In this document: in pieces, positions 53,264 to 63,523 of the stretch | Layout: each line of letters starts with the position of its first letter | How positions within the stretch are numbered: position 1 is the stretch's first letter | Source of the DNA: CBDBFG01 sp965204765 | Lineage (GTDB): Bacteria; Pseudomonadota; Alphaproteobacteria; Caedimonadales; UBA9215 | Assembly: GCA_965204765.1 (NCBI GenBank) | Contig: CBDBFG010000004.1 | Span: 728,893 to 792,892 of the forward strand | Direction: 5' to 3' | DNA: 64,000 nucleotides | Translations under genes and position numbers: made by a program | The notes under the pieces: generated by a model | The model's input: the letters and a program-made list of their open reading frames with translations, nothing else | What the model was told of the DNA's origin: nothing | Database searches by the model: none

Positions 53264-55212
53264 TATATTACTAATTCATCTCTATTTTTAAAACACTTTA
53301 ATGACTCAGGATTTGCCAAAGATTCTTTATTCTTAACAGGCTCATTATGAATCATATTCGCTACGGCCGTTTCTACTATCTTGCCACTTAAAGTACGCGG
53401 TATATCCTGAGTGGTTAAAATAACTGATGGAACATGCCGTGGAGAAGCATTATTTTTTATTGTATTTTTAATTTTATTTATTAACTGATCATTTAAAATA
53501 ATACCGTCTTTTAATTTCACAAATAAAATAATACGAATATCATTTTCTATTTTTTGCCCCACAGCAATACTATCCAAAACTTCATGTAATTGCTCTACTT
53601 GTCTATAAATTTCAGAAGTACCAATTCTTATTCCATTAGGATTTAATATAGTATCTGATCTACCATAAATAATAACCCCTTTATGTTTTGTAATCTCTAC
53701 AAAATCTCCATGACACCATATATTATCAAACCTATCAAAATAAGCTTTGTGGAATTTAACATCATCCTTATCATTCCAAAACATTACTGGCATTGAAGGA
53801 AAAGGTAATGTACACACTAACTCACCTTTTTCTTCTTTAATTTGTTGCATCGAATCATTTAATACTTCTACTTTCATCCCAAGACCTAAAACCTGTAATT
53901 CGCCTGAATATACTGGCACGATTGGACAACCAAGAGCAAAGCAAGATAGAATATCAGTTCCTCCAGAAATAGATGCTAAATTCACATCTTTTGATACATG
54001 CGTGTAAACATATTCAAAGCTTTCTTGCACAAGAGGAGATGCTGTAGAAGCTATCGTTCTTAATCTAGATAAATCATGTGTTTCAATTGGTGATAACTCC
54101 ATCTTTCTAATAGCATCTATATATTTTGCCCCTACTCCTAAAAAAGTTATTTTTTCATCCTCAAGGTAATCAAATAGCACATTGCTATCAGGAAACAATG
54201 GAGATCCATCATATAGCATTACTGTTGCTTTTGATGCAAGTGCAGATACTAGCCAGTTCCACATCATCCAACCGCAGGTTGTAAAAAAGAACACTCTATC
54301 ATTTGGCTTTATATCACTATGTAATTGATGTTCTTTCATATGTTGCAGTAAAGTACCGCCATGACCATGAACTATACATTTAGGCAACCCTGTAGTGCCT
54401 GAAGAAAACATAATAAATAATGGATGGTTAAATTCTACTCTTTCATAGACGAGATCATTGGCCGAAACATTATCATTTATAAAATCATTTTTATAAGTAA
54501 ACAAATCATCTTTGACAAAATCCAAATTTACATAAGGGTTGATAACAACTTTTTTAATACTATCAATATTTTTTACAACCTGTTGAATCTTATCTCTAAT
54601 ATCTATCAATTTTCCCTTAAAATAATAACCATCTGTTACAAATAGCACTTTAGGACTAATTTGTTGAAATCTATCAAGTATTCCTTGAGTCCCAAAATCA
54701 GGAGAGCATACTGACCAAATAGCACCGATAGATACCGTAGCTAACATTCCAATGATTGCATCAGGAGAATTGTGCATCACACCTGCCACACAATCTCCTT
54801 TTTTAATCCCTATTTTTCGCAATGAATTTGCATATTTTGCAACTTCATCTTTCAACTCATTAAAACTAAGACTAACTCTTGAACCATTCTCTGATTTAAA
54901 GACTATAGCCTCGTCGTCTGATTGATGTTGCAACAAATTCTCTGAATAGTTTATTTGAGTATCAGGAAAAAATTTATTTTTATAAAATATCTCATCTTTC
55001 TTTAAAATATTATTATAATTAATATCACCAATGATATTAAAATAACTAGCTACTTCTTTCCAAAATGTAATATTATTATCAATAGTCCAGTCATAAAACT
55101 TAAAATAATCATCAAAAAAATTTACTGTGTATTTTTGCTCAATTTTTTTCATAAACTGTGCAATATTAGAACTAGCTATACGATTAGCAGAAGGCTTCCA
55201 AATTGGTTGCAT
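53263..55212 (-). CDS. Acetoacetyl-CoA synthetase
   Basis: Acyl-adenylate ligase that makes acetoacetyl-CoA from acetoacetate, CoA and ATP. 649 residues, the usual size for this family rather than for acetyl-CoA synthetase. N-terminal Trp-rich region (PIWKPSANRIASSN; FDDYFKFYDWTIDN), AMP-binding motif FSSGTTGLPKCIVHGHGG near 271-289, TTCGWMMWNWLVSALAS near 312-328, ISGGTDILSCFALGCP near 414-430 and late YGRSDTILNPNGIRIGTSEIYRQVE with the conserved Arg and Gly. First gene of an operon with bamD and recN, which is unusual company. In an organism with a broken TCA cycle, use of host acetoacetate for lipid or polyhydroxybutyrate synthesis is one idea, not shown here. Confidence 0.9.
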   Translation of the reverse strand: MQPIWKPSANRIASSNIAQFMKKIEQKYTVNFFDDYFKFYDWTIDNNITFWKEVASYFNIIGDINYNNILKKDEIFYKNKFFPDTQINYSENLLQHQSDDEAIVFKSENGSRVSLSFNELKDEVAKYANSLRKIGIKKGDCVAGVMHNSPDAIIGMLATVSIGAIWSVCSPDFGTQGILDRFQQISPKVLFVTDGYYFKGKLIDIRDKIQQVVKNIDSIKKVVINPYVNLDFVKDDLFTYKNDFINDNVSANDLVYERVEFNHPLFIMFSSGTTGLPKCIVHGHGGTLLQHMKEHQLHSDIKPNDRVFFFTTCGWMMWNWLVSALASKATVMLYDGSPLFPDSNVLFDYLEDEKITFLGVGAKYIDAIRKMELSPIETHDLSRLRTIASTASPLVQESFEYVYTHVSKDVNLASISGGTDILSCFALGCPIVPVYSGELQVLGLGMKVEVLNDSMQQIKEEKGELVCTLPFPSMPVMFWNDKDDVKFHKAYFDRFDNIWCHGDFVEITKHKGVIIYGRSDTILNPNGIRIGTSEIYRQVEQLHEVLDSIAVGQKIENDIRIILFVKLKDGIILNDQLINKIKNTIKNNASPRHVPSVILTTQDIPRTLSGKIVETAVANMIHNEPVKNKESLANPESLKCFKNRDELVI

Positions 55213-55276
55213 ATTTAACCTGTATTAATTTGATGTTAATATATATTCAATTAAAAGTAATAGAAACATAATCCTT

Positions 55277-56500
55277 ATGCAAGAGTTATCATTAATCAAA
55301 AAGATTACCAAAAATTACCATCAAGATATTCTTGATATATTTGCATCAATACCAGAAAGTGATAATAATCTATTTTTTGTAGGAGGATGTATAAGAAATG
55401 CATTCGTTAACCTTGCTGTACATGATATAGATTTTGCTACTTCATATGAACCCAAACAAATTATGCAATACTTAAATGATGCAAAAATAACCGTGATTCC
55501 CACCGGTATAGAATATGGCACAGTCACAGCAGTGGTTAATAAAAATCATTATGAAATCACAACCTTCCGTCAAGATATACAAACTGACGGTAGAAAAGCA
55601 GTTGTTACTTTTACTAAAGATATATATCAAGACTCATTACGTAGAGATTTAACCATAAATTCTATATATCTTGATATCAAAGGAAATATTTATGATCCAC
55701 ATAATGGAATAAATGACCTGAAAAAAGGCATTGTGCAATTTATTGGAGATCCAGAAAAAAGAATAACTGAAGATTTTTTACGTATTATGAGATTCTTTCG
55801 TTTTTATACATTATTTGGTAAAATAGCTCCCAATCAAAAAATTTTAGATTGTATTATAAAACATTATCAATCCTTACAAAAAATATCAAAAGAAAGAATT
55901 ACTATAGAGTTATATAAATTAATAATGTGTGATTTTCCATATCAAGGAATACAATTGATGCATAAATTAAAAATATTGGATTTAATTATCGGAAAACACA
56001 TAGATAAAATAGATGACTTTAACTCTGTAATACAATACGAAAACTGTTATCACTTAGATAAGAATTTTATTCCTAGAATATTATCTATATTAGGTATTAA
56101 TTATAATTTTAAACAACTCTCTTGTTTATTAAAATTATCAAAAAAGCAAAAATCACAACTAATCACCCTTCAATCATTACTTATCAAACAAAACAATATT
56201 AATGAAATACTTTATTATCATAATAAAAATATGGCTTTATATTGGTATATTTACCAAAATTCATTAAATAATGGGTTTTTGCCATCAAACACTTTAGAAG
56301 CCATTCATAATTGGCAATCTAAAAAATTTCCTATCACGGGTAATGATTTAATCAACCTTGGTTTTAAACCTGGAGAAGAAATAGGGAAAATAATAAAAAC
56401 CAAAGAATCAGAATGGATTGCAAGTAATTTTACCTTCAGTAAACATAAATTGCTTGAATCAATTAACAAAGAAAATCATAGGAATCGTAATATTTTGTAA
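55277..56500 (+). CDS. cca: CCA tRNA nucleotidyltransferase / poly(A) polymerase family
   Basis: Adds CCA to tRNA 3' ends. 407 residues. N-terminal head FVGGCIRNAFVNLAVHDIDFATS near 35-57 with the G-G-x-x-R and metal-binding DxD, ITTFRQDIQTDGR (template region) near 96-108, SLRRDLTINSIYLD near 121-135 and EDFLRIMRFFRFYTLFG near 165-181, then the KISKERITIELYKLI neck. All features of class II nucleotidyltransferases are there; CCA-adding rather than poly(A) activity is presumed from the lineage. Divergent from acetoacetyl-CoA synthetase, upstream of lpxC and prfB. Confidence 0.9.
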   Translation: MQELSLIKKITKNYHQDILDIFASIPESDNNLFFVGGCIRNAFVNLAVHDIDFATSYEPKQIMQYLNDAKITVIPTGIEYGTVTAVVNKNHYEITTFRQDIQTDGRKAVVTFTKDIYQDSLRRDLTINSIYLDIKGNIYDPHNGINDLKKGIVQFIGDPEKRITEDFLRIMRFFRFYTLFGKIAPNQKILDCIIKHYQSLQKISKERITIELYKLIMCDFPYQGIQLMHKLKILDLIIGKHIDKIDDFNSVIQYENCYHLDKNFIPRILSILGINYNFKQLSCLLKLSKKQKSQLITLQSLLIKQNNINEILYYHNKNMALYWYIYQNSLNNGFLPSNTLEAIHNWQSKKFPITGNDLINLGFKPGEEIGKIIKTKESEWIASNFTFSKHKLLESINKENHRNRNIL

Positions 56501-56563
56501 CATAACATAAGTTGTAAAACCAGTCTGTTTATTAGAATATCCTATTATATAAACGTGATTAAG

Positions 56564-57511
56564 ATGCATTATAATCAAAGAACTATAAAAAAAGCTGTCC
56601 AACTCCATGGTATTGGTGTGCATAGTGGAAAACAAGCTATACTAACCTTAGAACCGTTATCAGAAAATGAAGGTGTTGTGTTTCAAAGGTCTGATTTAGA
56701 ACACAATAATACTATACAAGCAAACATTTCTAATGTTGCAGATACAAAATTTTGTACTACTATTGCTAATGAACACGACGTGACTCTTAGCACTGTAGAA
56801 CATTTAATGGCTGCACTAGCTGCTTTTCAAATTAATAATATTTTAATTAAAGTAAACCAAGCAGAAATACCAATTATGGATGGAAGCTCAGAACCATTTA
56901 TTAAAGCGATACAATCTGTAGGAATTACTGAACAAAATGCAGACTCTTGCTTTATAAAAGTTTTAAAACCAATAATAATAGAAAAAGATGATCGCTGGGT
57001 AAAACTGGAACCAAGCCACTCTCTTTCATTTGATTTAACAATGCAATTTTATGGCCGTGAAGGACTTGCTGATCAAAAAGCAACGCATCACTTTTCTAAT
57101 GAAAATTTTATCAAAGAGATCTCCCAAGCAAGAAGTTTTGGATTTTTAAAAGATGCTGAAAAATTATATAGCATGGGATTAGCAAAAGGATCATCCTTAG
57201 ATAATGCCGTAGTCATTAACAATGGAAAAGTTATGAACGACAATGGTTTACGTTATAACAATGAAATGGTTAAACATAAAATTCTAGATGCTGTTGGTGA
57301 CTTTTATCTTGCAGGACTACCTTTAATTGCACATTGCTCTGGAGTAAACACAGGTCATGAATTGAACAATCTGATAATGATTAAGCTACTTTCTGATCCT
57401 CTTAATTATAAATTTGTTAATTTAACAAAAACTACTCAAGATTCTTTTGACGTATTGACGAATAAATTAGAAAAATCTTACAAAGCTACTTACAACCTAT
57501 TATCTATATAA
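56564..57511 (+). CDS. lpxC: UDP-3-O-acyl-N-acetylglucosamine deacetylase
   Basis: Zinc enzyme of the first committed step in lipid A synthesis. About 315 residues from the ATG at 56564 (MHYNQRTIKKAV); a GTG at 56555 is an alternative start. Zn ligands are visible: the first His in STVEHLMAALAAF near 74-86 and the HxxxD pair in MVKHKILDAVGDFYLAG near 230-247. HCSGVNTGHELNN (catalytic His near 260) completes the site. With lpxK, waaA, lpxL and msbA this confirms a working lipid A pathway. It has left the usual ftsZ-lpxC-bamD neighbourhood and lies across the divergent promoter from bamD. Confidence 0.95.
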   Translation: MHYNQRTIKKAVQLHGIGVHSGKQAILTLEPLSENEGVVFQRSDLEHNNTIQANISNVADTKFCTTIANEHDVTLSTVEHLMAALAAFQINNILIKVNQAEIPIMDGSSEPFIKAIQSVGITEQNADSCFIKVLKPIIIEKDDRWVKLEPSHSLSFDLTMQFYGREGLADQKATHHFSNENFIKEISQARSFGFLKDAEKLYSMGLAKGSSLDNAVVINNGKVMNDNGLRYNNEMVKHKILDAVGDFYLAGLPLIAHCSGVNTGHELNNLIMIKLLSDPLNYKFVNLTKTTQDSFDVLTNKLEKSYKATYNLLSI

Positions 57512-57527
57512 TATTAACGGTAAAATT

Positions 57528-58635
57528 ATGAAAGCTGAAATACACCAAGCTCAAGAGGAAGTTATACTAGCTATTTCTGTTCTCAGGAGGCATCTTTGAC
57601 TTTGATGAATCTATTAAAAAAATTCAAGAACTAAATCAACAAGCAGAAGATCCTAATATTTGGTCTAACCCTGATTTTGCACAAAAACTTATGAAAGAAA
57701 GAGAAGCTCTGCAAAGTTCAATATCACAAATTCAAGAACTAGAATCAGAGTTAGAAGATATAAACACCCTGATAGAATTAGCAGAATCTGAAAATGCGAT
57801 AGAAGATCTTAATGAAGCTGAAAGTAATATGTTATCTCTTGTCAGCAAATGTAATAAATTAAGAATACAAACCTTACTTTCCAAAGAAACAGATAAAAAT
57901 AATTGTTTTATAGAAATACACGCTGGTGCAGGAGGAACAGAAGCTCAAGACTGGGCATTAATGCTACAACGAATGTATTTAAGATGGGCCGAAAAAAATA
58001 AACATAAAATAGAATGGCTTGATGAAATTTCTGGTGATGAAGCAGGTATCAAATCTTGTACTTTTAAAATTATTGGAAAACAAACAAATGGATGGTTAAA
58101 AACAGAATCAGGGGTCCATAGATTAGTTAGAATTTCTCCTTTTGATTCAAATGCCAGAAGACATACTAGTTTTGCCTCTGTCAATATTTATCCAGAAATA
58201 GATGACTCTATTGATATTGATATTAATGATAAAGATTTACGCATAGATACTTATCGTGCTTCAGGAGCTGGAGGGCAACATGTGAATACAACCGATAGCG
58301 CTGTAAGAATTACCCATATTCCTACAGGAGTAGTAACACAATGCCAAAATGAAAGATCTCAACATAAAAATAAATCTCAAGCAATGTCTATGTTGAAATC
58401 TAGATTATATGAAGTAGAACTAAAAAAACGCGAGGAAAAAGCTTTATCAAAATGTGCTAATAAGACTGAAATTGGTTGGGGAAATCAAATCAGATCTTAT
58501 GTTATGCATCCATATCAAATGGTAAAAGACTTAAGAACTGGGTTAGAACATCCCAACCCGCAAGCTGTCTTAGATGGCGATATAGATAATTTTCTAGAAA
58601 CTGCATTATCATACAAATTAAATACAATTAGCTAA
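57528..58635 (+). CDS. prfB: Peptide chain release factor 2 with programmed +1 frameshift
   Basis: RF2 reads UAA and UGA. The ATG at 57528 opens a 23-codon leader that ends at an in-frame TGA (57597-57599); the rest of the protein is in the +1 frame from GAC at 57598, giving 368 residues in total, the normal size. The codon-recognition tripeptide is SPF (in RISPFDSNARRHTSFASV) and the catalytic GGQ is in RASGAGGQHVNTTDSAVR, so it is RF2 and not RF1. The frameshift signal is annotated separately. That this autoregulation is kept implies UGA is a true stop here. Last gene after cca and lpxC, 16 bp beyond lpxC. Confidence 0.96.
57585..57600 (+). promoter_or_regulatory. prfB programmed frameshift site
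   Basis: AGGAGG (57585-57590), CAT, then CTT TGA C (57594-57600): Shine-Dalgarno-like sequence 3 bases upstream of the CTT-TGA slip site, as in other bacteria. When RF2 is scarce the ribosome slips from CUU to UUU and makes the full protein. Confidence 0.93.
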
Positions 58636-59072
58636 AACAACTAAACAAAATTAATATTCAAAATTACTTACTCTCTTGAAAATATATTAAATATCACAGT
58701 TTTTTTATCCTATTTTGACTAGTAATGCATGAATACAAACAAGAGAGATTTAAATAATTTATGTTCTAAAAATGCATAAAAGATTTACAATTCATTAAGA
58801 CCCTTATAAGTAATTTATATTTAAGGAAACTCTGCTTATTGATAAATAATAAAACAATCTTACTATCAATTTTATGGTTAATATTACCATTAATCAAACG
58901 TACGTAATAAATCGTATAATTAATTTATTTGACTTAGAAATTATTATACCACAGACAACAGACAACAGACACACTGATACTAAATCAAATAAAATTCATT
59001 ATACAAGTAACCGAGAAGATTTTCTTCTCGGTGAAAACTATATAATACTCATCAAAACTTCATTCATAATAT
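58636..59072. other. Non-coding spacer with a 7-bp micro-repeat and a hairpin
   Basis: About 437 bp with no gene. ACAGACA occurs three times in tandem at 58951-58971, and a perfect 10-bp hairpin (arms 59010-59019 and 59023-59032, CCGAGAAGA type, 3-base loop) lies before the transposase remnant. The hairpin has no T-run after it. The 5' part of the transposase is missing from this spacer, so it probably contains a deletion junction. Confidence 0.4.
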
Positions 59073-59762
59073 TTGAATAACCTCAATCATAATGTTGTAT
59101 TTTTACTTATAAAATTAACAATAGCTTTAAAAAGTACTGTTGGTCGTATATTGAAAATATTACGAGAGCGAAGTCTTATTATTAAATCTGTTTCTGCAGT
59201 ACGAACTAAAAAGAAGAGAAGCTTTAATAGGCACGCTATTCCTTGGTGGTTTAAGGACTACAAGACATTTGAAATTGGTGAGCGTGTACAAATAGATCAT
59301 ATGACAGCGATAAAGAATCAAACAACATGCAAGCATTTTCAAGCATGGGATAGAAAATCAAAATATATTGACGCTGATGTATTTAGTAAAGCTACAAGCA
59401 AATCAGCAAAAACATTTTTGCATAATTTTATTTCTAATGCTCCATTCCCTATAAAATCTATTCAAGTAGATGGTGGTTCAGAGTTCAGAGGAGATTTTGA
59501 AGATGCATGTGCTGAATTAAGTATTCCACTTATTATATTACCACCAGCCAAACCAACATACAACGGTGGTGTAGAAAGAGGTAATAGAATATTTAGAGAA
59601 GAATTGTATGCGAGAAAAGATATTATCTCAGATTCAATTGGTGCCATCAGATATGATCTTAAGCAACAGGTTAAAAAGTATAATACATATAGACCACATT
59701 CTGGCTTGAATTTGCTTACACCAATGGAGTATATTAACAATAATCTAGAGAATTCTTGTTAG
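59073..59762 (+). mobile_element. IS481-type transposase remnant (5'-truncated)
   Basis: The integrase catalytic part is recognisable: VQIDHMTAI near residue 72 (first Asp), IQVDGGSEFRGDF near 132 (second Asp), and PPAKPTYNGGVERGNRIFREE near 159-178 with the catalytic Glu. The normal N-terminal HTH region is missing before KSTVGRILKILRERSL, so the 5' end is lost; the annotated first residues (LNHNVVFLLIKLTI) are unrelated sequence. The C-terminal part (YNTYRPHSGLNLLTPMEYI) is complete. No clear inverted repeats at the ends. Not mobile on its own. Confidence 0.78.
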
Positions 59763-59915
59763 TCCCATATGTAGTGAACTTATACACATATACACTAGAA
59801 AGTTGACTGATAGTTTAGACTTAATGTAGAATGAATTGTACTCCCCAAGTGATGATACACAAAAGAGTTAACTCATCACACCTTGTTTAATACTACTCAA
59901 AACTAAGCAAAATAT

Positions 59916-60677
59916 ATGACAACACTAAATATGATTAAATTAATTGAAAAAATGCATCTAGAATATTTTAAATATTTACCCAATAAATTAAATTTTGCAG
60001 TATACAAAATAGATAATATACAAATTATTAATTGTGAATTAGGGTCTAGCATGTTTAACATTGCATTTGGAGGAATAAATAACCCAACCACAGAAAAAAT
60101 TTACAATATTATTAATACATTTAATAATCAATCTTTCGCTTGGTGGATTCCACCATCAGAGCGGAATAAAGCTTTGTCTGGCTTTCTATATAAATTTGGA
60201 TTAAAAAAAACAAATGAAGATGGTATGTTATGTGACTTATCTAAAGTTAACATTGCCAACCCTATAACTAATTTAGAGATACGGCTTGTACAAAATAAAC
60301 AGCAATTACAATCTTTTATTAATATATTAAAAACCTATGATCAATCAGCAGAATATTTTTATAACAAGTTAGATAATAATTTTTCAGAAAACTCAATAAA
60401 ATTTTTTGTTGGCTTTATTAATAATATTCCTGGCGTTATTGGAACTTTATACATCAATTCTCATGCATCAAGTATCTTTAGCCTTATCACTAAAGAACAT
60501 ATTAGGAATTCTGGTTATGGTACCGACATGATGAATCATTTATTAAAATTTGCCAAATCACACAAAACAAACGTTGTAACTCTTTCTGCGTCAAACAACG
60601 ATGGATATAAAATATACAAACGTTTAGGTTTTAATAAACTGGATAGCTTTGAATGTTTTGAATATATACCAAATTAG
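59916..60677 (+). CDS. GNAT-family N-acetyltransferase-like protein
   Basis: 253 residues from the ATG at 59916. The C-terminal 90 residues carry the acetyl-CoA binding pattern of the GNAT fold: LITKEHIRNSGYGTDMMNHLL (R/Q-x-x-G-x-G-type loop, here RNSGYGT) and TLSASNNDGYKIYKRLGFNKL near the end. The first 120 residues are less conserved and contain a short GGINNPTTEKIYNI stretch. Substrate unknown. It ends four bases inside the rsmE 3' end on the opposite strand, so the two are convergent and overlapping. Confidence 0.75.
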   Translation: MTTLNMIKLIEKMHLEYFKYLPNKLNFAVYKIDNIQIINCELGSSMFNIAFGGINNPTTEKIYNIINTFNNQSFAWWIPPSERNKALSGFLYKFGLKKTNEDGMLCDLSKVNIANPITNLEIRLVQNKQQLQSFINILKTYDQSAEYFYNKLDNNFSENSIKFFVGFINNIPGVIGTLYINSHASSIFSLITKEHIRNSGYGTDMMNHLLKFAKSHKTNVVTLSASNNDGYKIYKRLGFNKLDSFECFEYIPN

Positions 60678-61381
60678 AAATATTTTGCCAATACCGCAAT
60701 ACCAGCGGTTTCAGAACGTAATATATTTTTTCCCAAAGTTATTGCAAGCGCCCTATCAAAAGTATCTAATTTATGCAATTCATCTGTACTAAAGCCCCCT
60801 TCAGGGCCAATTAAAAAATATGGAGTATTCTTACATTGTTTTATCTGACAAACCGACATCGCATTGTTTCTTCTCTCTTCACAATAATATAAATTCTCAT
60901 TATGATTAATATTTTGCAACAATTGCTCTATTGATTTTGGAGAATGAATCTTAGGAATAGTAAGCCTTTCACTTTGTTCTGCAGCCTCTATCACATTTGC
61001 CAAACATTTTTCAACATTGAATCTTCGCACTACTGTTCTGTCAGTAAAAATTGGATGTAAATCGCTTACTCCTAGCTCGGTTGCTTTTTCGACAAGAAAA
61101 CTCAAAGATGTATTCTTAATGACAGCAAAGCATAGATGCACTTTAGATTCTTGTATTTGCATTTTAATTTGGTTTTTTACTTTTAACCCTACATGTTTTT
61201 TACTTAATTTATTTACTACTCCACACCACTCTCCATCAAAGCCATTAAACAATGAAACTATAGAACCTAGGCTTAAACGCATAACATTAATCAAGTAATG
61301 AGATTGTGGTTTATTCAGCAACATTACCTTATCAACACTCAACCCCTCACTAACATACAATCTTGTTATACTTTTACTCAT
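60674..61381 (-). CDS. rsmE: 16S rRNA (uridine1498-N3)-methyltransferase
   Basis: SPOUT methyltransferase of the small ribosomal subunit. 235 residues. N-terminal PUA-like start, MRLSLGSIVSLFNGFDGEW, VEKATELGVSDLHPIFTDRTVVRR near 99-122, and the knot motifs YFLIGPEGGFSTDELHKL and ALAITLGKNILRSETAGIAVLA at the C-terminus, which bind S-adenosylmethionine. ATG at 61379-61381, one base after the kinase gene ends. Last gene of an operon with the two-component pair. Confidence 0.94.
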   Translation of the reverse strand: MSKSITRLYVSEGLSVDKVMLLNKPQSHYLINVMRLSLGSIVSLFNGFDGEWCGVVNKLSKKHVGLKVKNQIKMQIQESKVHLCFAVIKNTSLSFLVEKATELGVSDLHPIFTDRTVVRRFNVEKCLANVIEAAEQSERLTIPKIHSPKSIEQLLQNINHNENLYYCEERRNNAMSVCQIKQCKNTPYFLIGPEGGFSTDELHKLDTFDRALAITLGKNILRSETAGIAVLAKYF

Positions 61382-61382
61382 T

Positions 61383-62693
61383 TTATCTAGGTAAGTTAAT
61401 TGTTACTTTTAAACCACCATATTCTGAAGAATCAGATAGAAATATACTCCCTCCATGAGAATGTACAATATCTTTGGAAATAGCCAATCCCAACCCATAC
61501 CCACCAGTTTCACTGTTTCGAGAATCATCAATTCTAAAAAAAGGCATAAAAACATCTTCTCTTTTATCTTTAGGAATTCCTGGTCCATTATCTTCAATCA
61601 CGATAGAACATACTTTTTGAGTATAAATAATCTTCAACCATGCAGAATTAGCATACCGTGTAGCATTAAGAATAATATTTTTTATAGCTCTTTTCATAGA
61701 TTGCTTTTTTATTAAAATACTATTATTACCTAGATAATCCAAAGATTCTATTTGCAACACATCCTTAGGGAATTTCTCAATAACAGATTCAATGAAATCT
61801 TTTATATTTATTTCTGATGGAGCCTCCATTTCCTGACCTCTAGCAAATGATAAGTACTCTTCTACCATATTCTCCATTTCATGAACATCTGACAGTAAAG
61901 ATTGAGCAGCAGATTTATCCGACAACATTGCTATTTGCAATTGCATTCTTGTTAACGGAGTTTTTAAATCATGAGAAATCCCTGATAACATCTGGGTTCT
62001 GTGACTAATTTGTTCTTTTATTCGTGTCCGCATTGCATTAAATGCGAAACCTACTTTTTTTACCTCTGTAGCTCCAGTGGGTTTAAATTTCTTATTATCC
62101 ACCCCTTTACCAAAATCTTCCACTGCATCAGATAGAAATCTCAGCGGTCTTATTTGATTACGCATGAAAATTATAGCAATAAACATAAAAAACAATGGCG
62201 CTCCAACCTCCCACCAAATTACAATAGAAGTAGTTTTTGGAAATAACATAGATTTTTTTACTTCAAAAGCATAAATATATTTACCCAATAATACTTCAAT
62301 CAATATACTTTGCTTTTTAATAATAACAGTATAAGGAATTTTAATTTTAACACTAAGAGCATCAGCAATAAAATTAGTTCTCCAATCATAAATAGCCAAA
62401 GAAGATTCAGAAAACCCCAAAGAGGCATTTTTGCGCATTATTTTCATACTATAAGATTTCTCGGCTACTTTTTGTAAAAACTCAAAAATACTATCATCAT
62501 TAGATTTTTTTATTAACATTAGCATAGATTGTACATTACCTGAAATTTGTATCGCTAAAGTTTCTGTGGTTTTAGTCCAATGCCTATCCCAAAAAACAAT
62601 TCCAACAATTAGTTGCACTAATAATAGAGGTATAATCAAAATCATCATCAACCTCCACAATAATGTTTTGGGTAATATTCTTTTTATAATCAT
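61383..62693 (-). CDS. EnvZ-type sensor histidine kinase
   Basis: Membrane kinase of 436 residues: TM1 near 13-34, a periplasmic sensor domain of about 130 residues, TM2 near 170-190 (IVIWWEVGAPLFFMFIAIIF), HAMP, and a transmitter domain with phospho-His in GISHDLKTPLTRMQLQ near 237-252. N box ILNATRYANSAW, then IEDNGPGIPKD and GGYGLGLAISKDIVHSHGG. Directly downstream (28 bp) of an OmpR-type regulator. In alphaproteobacteria this pair often controls envelope or virulence genes; its targets here are unknown. Confidence 0.92.
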   Translation of the reverse strand: MIIKRILPKTLLWRLMMILIIPLLLVQLIVGIVFWDRHWTKTTETLAIQISGNVQSMLMLIKKSNDDSIFEFLQKVAEKSYSMKIMRKNASLGFSESSLAIYDWRTNFIADALSVKIKIPYTVIIKKQSILIEVLLGKYIYAFEVKKSMLFPKTTSIVIWWEVGAPLFFMFIAIIFMRNQIRPLRFLSDAVEDFGKGVDNKKFKPTGATEVKKVGFAFNAMRTRIKEQISHRTQMLSGISHDLKTPLTRMQLQIAMLSDKSAAQSLLSDVHEMENMVEEYLSFARGQEMEAPSEINIKDFIESVIEKFPKDVLQIESLDYLGNNSILIKKQSMKRAIKNIILNATRYANSAWLKIIYTQKVCSIVIEDNGPGIPKDKREDVFMPFFRIDDSRNSETGGYGLGLAISKDIVHSHGGSIFLSDSSEYGGLKVTINLPR

Positions 62694-62721
62694 TTATACT
62701 ACTCTCAAATATTGATAATAT

Positions 62722-63417
62722 TTAATCTGACCATAATGCATATCCTTTATGCCTTATCGTTCTGAGGTATTGAGGTTTTTTAGGATCTAATTCTATTTTT
62801 TTTCTTAATCTTGTTATTTGTACGTCAACCGCTCTTGGGCTTAAACTAACCCCAATTCTATCAGCAAAATCAAAACGGGATACAGGCTGCTGAATATGCT
62901 GAGAAAGCATATATAACAAATCTGATTCAGCAGAGGTTAAATAAACAGTATCTCCTTTATTATTATATAAAGATCTATTGTTTATATTATACTCAAGATT
63001 ACCTAGTTTTAGAACATTATTTACTTTACGAATATTTTTAGTGCGTGATAATATTTTTTCTATGCGCAATAACAACTCTCTTGGATCAAAAGGCTTTGAT
63101 AAGTAATCATCTGCACCAGATTGCAAACCATTAATACGATCATCCACTTCACTTAACGCCGTTAACATTAAAATAGGGGTATTAGAGTTGCATTGTATTT
63201 TTTGTCTAATAGATTGAGCTAATTGCATACCAGACTCTCCAGGCATCATCACATCCAATATAATCAAATCATATGCATTAACTAGCAAAAGACCAGTAGC
63301 CTCTTTTGCACAATCAGCATCAGTAACTAAAAAATTATTTTCCAACAGAAATTTTTTTAACAATGCACGAAGCTTGCTATCATCATCAACAATTAAAAGT
63401 TTGCTTCCATCAGACAT
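62722..63417 (-). CDS. OmpR/PhoB-family response regulator
   Basis: 231 residues. Receiver domain with acidic pocket LIVDDDSK near 8-15, phospho-Asp in DLIILDVMMPGESGM near 50-64, conserved Thr/Lys (LMLTAL; YLSKPFDPRELL), then a winged-helix DNA-binding domain (LTSAESDLLYMLSQH and the recognition segment SPRAVDVQITRLRKKIE, ending TIRHKGYALWSD). Pairs with the kinase just downstream; rsmE is the third gene. Divergent from pyrH with 106 bp between starts. Confidence 0.95.
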   Translation of the reverse strand: MSDGSKLLIVDDDSKLRALLKKFLLENNFLVTDADCAKEATGLLLVNAYDLIILDVMMPGESGMQLAQSIRQKIQCNSNTPILMLTALSEVDDRINGLQSGADDYLSKPFDPRELLLRIEKILSRTKNIRKVNNVLKLGNLEYNINNRSLYNNKGDTVYLTSAESDLLYMLSQHIQQPVSRFDFADRIGVSLSPRAVDVQITRLRKKIELDPKKPQYLRTIRHKGYALWSD

Positions 63418-63523
63418 AAGATTCCTGTGTAAAAATATAAATAAAATGTCAAAAATTAATAATAGCTATTCCCAATTAAACATTTTTGTTATATGTCTTA
63501 ATATTGATATTGAAGATGCTATC

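Noticed and set aside
59010..59032. Perfect 10-bp hairpin taken as a terminator
   Set aside because: No T-run follows on either strand, and prfB ends almost 400 bp upstream. Kept only as a structural note.
63447..63523. Upstream ATG at 63447 as the pyrH start
   Set aside because: It is in a different frame from the pyrH codons (distance 77 bp).
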